11,369 nt of DNA. Origin: an uncultured Bacteroidales bacterium (GTDB lineage Bacteria > Bacteroidota > Bacteroidia > Bacteroidales > UBA932). The first letter of the stretch is position 1; every line of letters starts with the position of its first letter. A model generated the notes under the pieces. The model saw nothing but the letters and a program-made list of their open reading frames with translations, was not told the origin of the DNA and did not search any database. Shown piece after piece: positions 7,203 to 11,369 of the stretch. The position numbers were made by a program, and so were the translations under genes. The stretch is from NCBI GenBank assembly GCA_946405645.1, contig CAMJHW010000037.1:1-11369 (forward strand). The letters run 5' to 3'.

Positions 7203-7324
7203 ATAGAGACAACGCTGAAGTATTGACAATACTGCTTCCAAAATCCGCCGCGAAGTTACATTATTTATATGGATTTGTCACGGAAAATCCTTAAATTGTC
7301 AAAAATCACGTAAATTGAACTAAA
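7203..7324. promoter_or_regulatory. Divergent intergenic control region
   Basis: This AT-rich 122-nt gap separates the minus-strand glycosyltransferase from the plus-strand dehydrogenase operon and must hold both promoters. No perfect TAnnTTTG/TTTG pair is visible in either direction. The best minus-strand -7 candidate is TAACTTCG (7253-7260), one mismatch. On the plus strand TAAATTG occurs twice (7292-7298 and 7311-7317), 19 bp apart, and GGATTT/AAATCC form a 6-bp inverted repeat (7271-7290). The dehydrogenase ATG follows AACTAAA without a Shine-Dalgarno sequence. Confidence 0.4.
7219..7233. repeat. 15-bp perfect palindrome upstream of the glycosyltransferase start
   Basis: AGTATTG A CAATACT is a perfect 7+1+7 inverted repeat, 16 nt upstream of the glycosyltransferase ATG on the minus strand. 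Its size suits a dimeric repressor site; as RNA it could form only a hairpin with an impossibly tight loop, so a DNA operator is the better reading. Confidence 0.4.
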
Positions 7325-8506
7325 ATGAAAGATTTCAATTATTATGCCCCGACAGAGGTCGTGTTCGGCCGCCACTCGGAAGAACAAGTCGCAAAACTCA
7401 TAAAACGCTATGGGGGCCACAAGATCCTCGTCCACTACGGAGGCCAAAGCGCCAAGAGGTCCGGTCTCCTGGACAAGATCTGCGGAATCCTTTCCGACGA
7501 AGGCGTAGATTTCATCACGCTTGGCGGAGTGGTTCCCAATCCCCGCCTCTCATTGGTGCACAAAGGCATAGACCTTTGCCGCAAGGAAGGCGTGGACTTC
7601 ATCCTCGCCATCGGGGGAGGCAGTGTCATTGACTCGTCCAAGGCGATAGCCTACGGAGTCCCCTATGACGGGGACGTCTGGGATTTCTATGCATACAAGA
7701 CGCATCCGCAGAGCGCCCTTCCCGTGGCCGCAGTCCTGACCATTCCCGCCGCGGGAAGCGAGATGAGCGACTCCAGCGTCATAACCAACGAAGACGGCTG
7801 GATCAAGCACGGCTACTCCAACAATCTCTGCCGCGTCAAGTTCGCCATCATGAACCCTTGCCGAACCTTCACTCTTCCGCCTTACCAGACGGCAGCCGGC
7901 GTGACCGACATCATGATGCACACGATGGAACGCTATTTCTCCCACGACACGGACATGTCGCTCACCGACGCCATCGCCGAGGGTCTCCTCCGCACCATGA
8001 AGGACAGCGTGTTCGCCGTTCTCGCCGATCCCGAGGACTACCGCCACCGCGCACAGATCATGTGGGGAAGCAGTCTGGCACACAACGACCTGACCGGCTG
8101 CGGCCTCGAGGGCGACTGGGCCACGCACAAGCTCGAGCACGAGCTGAGCGCTATGTTCGACGTGACCCACGGCGCGGGCTTGGCCGCCGTCTGGCCAAGC
8201 TGGGCGCGCTATGTCATGAAGGAAGACATTCAGCGTTTCGTACGCTTCGCGGTCAATGTCATGGACATTCCCAACGATTACAACGACCCTGAGGGCGTCG
8301 CCCTCAAGGGCATAGAGGCCATGGAGCGCTTCTACCACCATATCGGCATGCCTGTCAACATCCACGAACTCATCGACCGGAACATCACGGACGCTGAAAT
8401 CGAAGAGATGGTCCGCAAGTGCAGCAACGGCGGCACTGAGACTGTCGGTGCGTTCAAGGTCTTGGCGGCTGAAGACATGCTCGCCATTTACCGCATGGCC
8501 AGATAA
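7325..8506 (+). CDS. Iron-containing alcohol dehydrogenase, YqhD/BdhA clade
   Basis: The protein has 393 residues, full length for the family, starting MKDFNYYAPTEVVFG. The dinucleotide-binding GGGS motif is at 97-100 (ILAIGGGSVID), preceded by YGGQSAKRSG at 38-47, the loop that contacts the cofactor in the butanol dehydrogenase/YqhD group. All four metal ligands are present: D195 and H199 in GVTDIMMHTMERYF, H268 in THKLEHE, and H282 in DVTHGAGLA. They match D194, H198, H267 and H281 of E. coli YqhD. Enzymes of this clade are cytosolic and reduce short aldehydes to alcohols, often with NADPH. It leads a coupled operon with a sugar symporter and a TIM-barrel isomerase, so it may reduce an aldehyde or keto intermediate of that sugar's breakdown or rebalance redox. 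Its TAA overlaps the next ATG by one base. Confidence 0.93.
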   Translation: MKDFNYYAPTEVVFGRHSEEQVAKLIKRYGGHKILVHYGGQSAKRSGLLDKICGILSDEGVDFITLGGVVPNPRLSLVHKGIDLCRKEGVDFILAIGGGSVIDSSKAIAYGVPYDGDVWDFYAYKTHPQSALPVAAVLTIPAAGSEMSDSSVITNEDGWIKHGYSNNLCRVKFAIMNPCRTFTLPPYQTAAGVTDIMMHTMERYFSHDTDMSLTDAIAEGLLRTMKDSVFAVLADPEDYRHRAQIMWGSSLAHNDLTGCGLEGDWATHKLEHELSAMFDVTHGAGLAAVWPSWARYVMKEDIQRFVRFAVNVMDIPNDYNDPEGVALKGIEAMERFYHHIGMPVNIHELIDRNITDAEIEEMVRKCSNGGTETVGAFKVLAAEDMLAIYRMAR

Positions 8507-9918
8507 TGGACGACGGAAACTACAAGCTCACCTGGCGGCAACGCATAGGCTACAGTTCCGGAGACCTGGCGCAGAACCTCATCTACCAGACCGTAAGCAT
8601 CTGGCTCCTGTTCTTCTACACCAACGTCTTCGGTCTCAAACCGGGAGTTGCCGCGGTGATGTTCCTGGTGGTCCGCATCATAGACGTGATATGGGACCCG
8701 ATAGTCGGCACCCTTGTCGACAAAGCCAATCCCAGATGGGGCAAGTACCGCTCATGGCTCATCCTGGGAGGACTGCCCCTTGCGGCCTTCGCCATGCTCT
8801 GTTTCTGGAACGGTTTCAGCGGCTCGTTACTCTACGCTTACATCACTTATGTGGGACTGAGCATGTGCTTCACTCTCATCAACGTCCCTTACGGAGCCCT
8901 GGGATCTTCGCTCACGCGTGACACGGACGAGATAACCGTCCTCACCAGCGTGCGCATGTTCCTGGCCAATCTCGCTGGTCTGATCATCAAGACTCTGCCC
9001 CTCATCATCGCCATATTCGCACCGAAGGTGCTCAATCCCGATACGGGCAGGATGGTCGCGGTCTATAATACTCCGGAGTCCTCCAGGGCCTGGTTCATTA
9101 CCATGAGCATATTCGCCCTCACGGGCCTTGCGCTCCTGGTGTTCTGTTTCTTCGAGAGCAGGGAACGGGTAGTGATGGACGAGAAGGATTCCGCCGACGT
9201 CAAGGTCAGCGACCTATGGATGGAGCTGGTCCGCAACCGGCCGCTGCGCATTCTGTCGTTCTTCTTCATCATCTCATTCACGACGATGAGCATCAGCAAT
9301 GCCGCCGACTCTTACTTCATGACCTACAACATAGGGGCGACGCCCTTCATGACGACGGCCTTCATGTGGCTCGGGACCATACCCGCGTTCATCTTCCTAC
9401 CCCTGGTGCCGGCCATCAAGAAAAAGATAGGCAAGAACGGAATGTTCAGATTGTTCCTGGGAATTGCAATCGTCGGCATGGTCCTGATGTATCTTTCCGT
9501 GTCCTTCCCATCGCTCAAGCGATGCTTCCCGCTGCTCTGCGTCATCCAGTTCGTCAAGAGCACGGGTATCCTCGTAGCGACCGGCTATATGTGGGCTCTC
9601 GTCCCGGAGGTCGTCACCTTCGGCGAATACACTACCGGCCGCCGCGTAGCGGGCATCGTCAATGCCTTGATCTGCATCTTCATGAAGGCGGGAATGGCCC
9701 TCGGAGGCACCATTCCCGGACTCGTGCTGGCCTGGGTGGGATTCAATTCCGCCAGCCAGGCCCAGACTCCCCTCGCCGAGCAGGGCATCCTCTGGCTCGT
9801 GACACTCATTCCGGCCCTCCTCTTCCTCCTGGCGATATTCGTCATCGGGAAATACGAGCTCTCCGACAAAGTCATGGACGAAATCAATTCCACCATTACC
9901 AAACGACAAAAAGCATGA
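8506..9918 (+). CDS. GPH-family (MelB-like) sugar:cation symporter
   Basis: The protein has 470 residues and about 12 hydrophobic segments, MFS fold, inner membrane. Landmarks align with the melibiose carrier MelB: D20 in SSGDLAQN (MelB D19, sugar site), R57-D60-D64 in VVRIIDVIWDP (MelB R52, D55, D59, cation site), the WGKYRSW loop at 78-84, and K394 in FMKAG (MelB K377). The MelB sugar-site residue D124 is replaced by N126 (LINVPYGAL), and the late motif reads VTFGEYTTGRR at 370-380 rather than VDYGEY. Members import glycosides, pentosides or hexuronides with Na+ or H+. The 1-nt TAATG overlap with the dehydrogenase and the 4-nt ATGA overlap with the isomerase gene imply translational coupling. 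The sugar is unknown; the D-to-N change argues against assuming melibiose-like specificity. Confidence 0.9.
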   Translation: MDDGNYKLTWRQRIGYSSGDLAQNLIYQTVSIWLLFFYTNVFGLKPGVAAVMFLVVRIIDVIWDPIVGTLVDKANPRWGKYRSWLILGGLPLAAFAMLCFWNGFSGSLLYAYITYVGLSMCFTLINVPYGALGSSLTRDTDEITVLTSVRMFLANLAGLIIKTLPLIIAIFAPKVLNPDTGRMVAVYNTPESSRAWFITMSIFALTGLALLVFCFFESRERVVMDEKDSADVKVSDLWMELVRNRPLRILSFFFIISFTTMSISNAADSYFMTYNIGATPFMTTAFMWLGTIPAFIFLPLVPAIKKKIGKNGMFRLFLGIAIVGMVLMYLSVSFPSLKRCFPLLCVIQFVKSTGILVATGYMWALVPEVVTFGEYTTGRRVAGIVNALICIFMKAGMALGGTIPGLVLAWVGFNSASQAQTPLAEQGILWLVTLIPALLFLLAIFVIGKYELSDKVMDEINSTITKRQKA

Positions 9919-10739
9919 TCTTAGGGATTTCCTCCGCATTGAAACACTCCACTCCTCAGGAGTGGGCTGCCAGGCACAAGGCCCTCGGCCTTGAGGCCGT
10001 GGTATTCCCCGTCGACCACCTGGCCGGCGAGGAGACGGTCCAGGCCTACAAGGCCGCGGCCGACGAAGCCGGCCTGAGCATCGCCGAGGTCGGCATCTGG
10101 CGCAACACCCTCGCCGCTGCCCCGGATGTGCGGCGATGCTGGACGGACTACGCCATAGGCCAGCTCCGCATGGCGGACGCCATCGGCGCCGCCTGCTGCG
10201 TCAACGTCGTCGGCACCCCGTACGGGCCGCGATGGGATGGAGGATACAGGGACAATTTCTCGGATGAACTATGGCGGATGGCCGTAAAGATGGTCCGGGA
10301 GATTATCGATGCAGTCCACCCTGTCAAGACAAAGTTCTGCATCGAATCGATGCCATGGATGATACCCTCGAGTCCGGACGAATATGTCCGGCTGACCGAA
10401 GACATCGACCGTCCGGAGTTCGGTACCCATCTCGACGTCGTCAACATGATCACGACTCCTAGACGATACTTCTACAATGACGAGTTCCTGGAAGAGTGTT
10501 TCTCCAAACTTAAAGGTACCATCGTCAGCTGCCACCTGAAGGATATCCGGCTCAAGGAGGAGTACACCTTTCAACTCGAGGAATGCGCTTGCGGCGCCGG
10601 ATCCCTGGACTTGCCTCTATATGCCCGCCTCGCCACCACCGAGAATCCCCGAATGCCGATGATCATCGAGCACCTGGACTCCGACGAAGAGTACGAAGCA
10701 AGCGTCAGATATGTCAGACAAATACTAAATAAACAATAA
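9915..10739 (+). CDS. TIM-barrel sugar phosphate isomerase/epimerase (AP_endonuc_2 superfamily)
   Basis: The start is the ATG at 9915, overlapping the symporter stop in ATGA; the frame stays open further upstream but that part is antisense-like noise inside the symporter. The product has 274 residues and begins MILGISSAL. The repeating strand/helix pattern and the metal-ligand series fit the xylose-isomerase-like TIM barrel: E144 in FCIESMPW, D174 in THLDVVN, H207 in SCHLKD, and E252 in MIIEHL. It also has the NVVGTPYGP strand-loop at 97-105. Members isomerise or epimerise sugars and related polyols, usually with a divalent metal, in the cytosol; some cleave other bonds. Here it probably acts on the compound imported by the upstream symporter, with the alcohol dehydrogenase handling a carbonyl intermediate. 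The exact substrate cannot be read from the sequence. Confidence 0.85.
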   Translation: MILGISSALKHSTPQEWAARHKALGLEAVVFPVDHLAGEETVQAYKAAADEAGLSIAEVGIWRNTLAAAPDVRRCWTDYAIGQLRMADAIGAACCVNVVGTPYGPRWDGGYRDNFSDELWRMAVKMVREIIDAVHPVKTKFCIESMPWMIPSSPDEYVRLTEDIDRPEFGTHLDVVNMITTPRRYFYNDEFLEECFSKLKGTIVSCHLKDIRLKEEYTFQLEECACGAGSLDLPLYARLATTENPRMPMIIEHLDSDEEYEASVRYVRQILNKQ

Positions 10740-10740
10740 A

Positions 10741-11369
10741 ATGAATTTCAAGGAATCATTCGTTATCACCATCAGCCGCGAGGTCGGTTCCGGAGGACGC
10801 ACCATCGGCCGCAAACTCGCTGAAAGGCTGGACATCAACTTCTTCGACAAGGAGCTCATCAAGATCCTGATGAAGCGTTTCGACCTGAACGCGGAGACCA
10901 TCGAGGAGATCAAGGGCGAGAAACAGAACTGGCTGACGGACTTCATCCGTCTCATCTCCCCCATGCCCGCGGCATCCGCCATCATCGAGTCCGGCTCCGA
11001 ATATGCACGCGAGTACTATCCCGAAGTCACCACCGGCGACATCTACAAGGCAGAGGCGGAGATCCTCCGCGGCCTGGCCGCCGAAGGCGCCTGCGTCATC
11101 GCAGGCCGCTCCGGCTTCCACGTCCTCAAGGACCACCCCAACCTCAAGAGCATCTTCATCACCGCCGACACGGACAGCCGCATCAAGCGCATAATGGAGC
11201 GGCAGAACGTCTCGGAGGAGGAAGCCAAGGACATCATCGAAAAGGTCGATGAATCCCGCGAGAACTACATCAAACGCTTTACCGGCACCAGCCGCTACGA
11301 CGCCCGCAACTACGACCTCTCCCTCAACGTCACCGGTCTCACCGAAGACCAGGCCGTCGACATCATCCT
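10741..11369 (+). CDS. Cytidylate-kinase-like P-loop protein (3' end outside window)
   Basis: An open frame starts at ATG 10741, one nucleotide after the isomerase stop, and runs without a stop to the window edge (209 complete codons). The N terminus reads FVITISREVGSGGRTIGRKLA, a P-loop of the GxGGxxxG kind (G16-S-G-G-R-T-I-G23) seen in the cytidylate kinase-like family (Cytidylate_kin2). Further family marks are FFDKELI near 34-40, VIAGRSGFHVL near 120-130, a basic lid-like stretch SRIKRIMERQNVSEEEA near 146-162, and RNYDLSLN near 192-199, the strand usual in nucleotide kinases. These proteins are predicted ATP-dependent kinases of unknown acceptor and are common in Bacteroidota; whether they phosphorylate CMP is unproven. 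Its place at the end of a sugar operon leaves open a role on a sugar-derived substrate or simple read-through. Confidence 0.85.
   Translation, partial: MNFKESFVITISREVGSGGRTIGRKLAERLDINFFDKELIKILMKRFDLNAETIEEIKGEKQNWLTDFIRLISPMPAASAIIESGSEYAREYYPEVTTGDIYKAEAEILRGLAAEGACVIAGRSGFHVLKDHPNLKSIFITADTDSRIKRIMERQNVSEEEAKDIIEKVDESRENYIKRFTGTSRYDARNYDLSLNVTGLTEDQAVDII

Noticed and set aside
7550..8365. Minus-strand open frame of 271 codons opposite the alcohol dehydrogenase
   Set aside because: His/Val/Gly-rich with no motif; the plus strand carries all dehydrogenase ligands.
9216..9914. Upstream in-frame extension of the isomerase gene
   Set aside because: It lies wholly inside the symporter gene in another frame and is His/Arg-rich noise. 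The ATG at 9915 overlapping the symporter stop gives a normal TIM-barrel N terminus.

Overview
The window looks like chromosomal DNA of a member of the Bacteroidales, probably gut-associated and of moderate GC. Four things point there: an imelysin-type lipoprotein next to a di-heme oxidoreductase; Bacteroidota-style lipoprotein signals; a TAnnTTTG-type promoter; and starts without clear Shine-Dalgarno sequences. No RNA gene, insertion sequence, CRISPR array or integrase was seen. Nearly all of the window is coding.

Left half, minus strand (about 4373 down to 1). A four-gene run reads, in transcription order: outer-membrane porin-like barrel, imelysin-family lipoprotein, di-heme oxidoreductase (DHOR/DUF1111) lipoprotein, and the first 30 codons of a membrane protein that looks like a ResB/CcsA-type cytochrome c maturation protein. 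Gaps are 23, 12 and 1 nt, so it is almost certainly one operon. A Bacteroidota-type promoter and a Fur-like half-site lie upstream of the porin. The simplest reading is an envelope iron-handling or redox-coupled uptake module that carries its own heme-attachment factor.

Middle, minus strand (7202 down to 4463). A family 2 glycosyltransferase is followed 12 nt later by an aspartate:alanine-exchanger-family transporter (YidE/YbjL type) with two cytosolic RCK_C domains. The pair ends in a strong intrinsic terminator at 4452-4488. The two functions have no obvious link.

Right half, plus strand (7325 to the window end). A tightly coupled run holds a YqhD/BdhA-type iron-dependent alcohol dehydrogenase, a GPH-family sugar:cation symporter, an AP-endonuclease-2-like TIM-barrel sugar isomerase/epimerase, and a cytidylate-kinase-like P-loop protein cut by the window edge. 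Junctions are a 1-nt overlap, a 4-nt overlap and a 1-nt gap. This looks like uptake and conversion of a carbohydrate whose identity cannot be read from the sequence. The divergent region at 7203-7324 holds the control signals for both directions, including a 15-bp perfect palindrome in the glycosyltransferase leader.

Nothing here is clearly an undescribed system. The most unusual points are the complete porin/imelysin/di-heme/cytochrome-maturation module with an EF-hand inside the di-heme protein, and the coupled sugar operon ending in a nucleotide-kinase-like gene.
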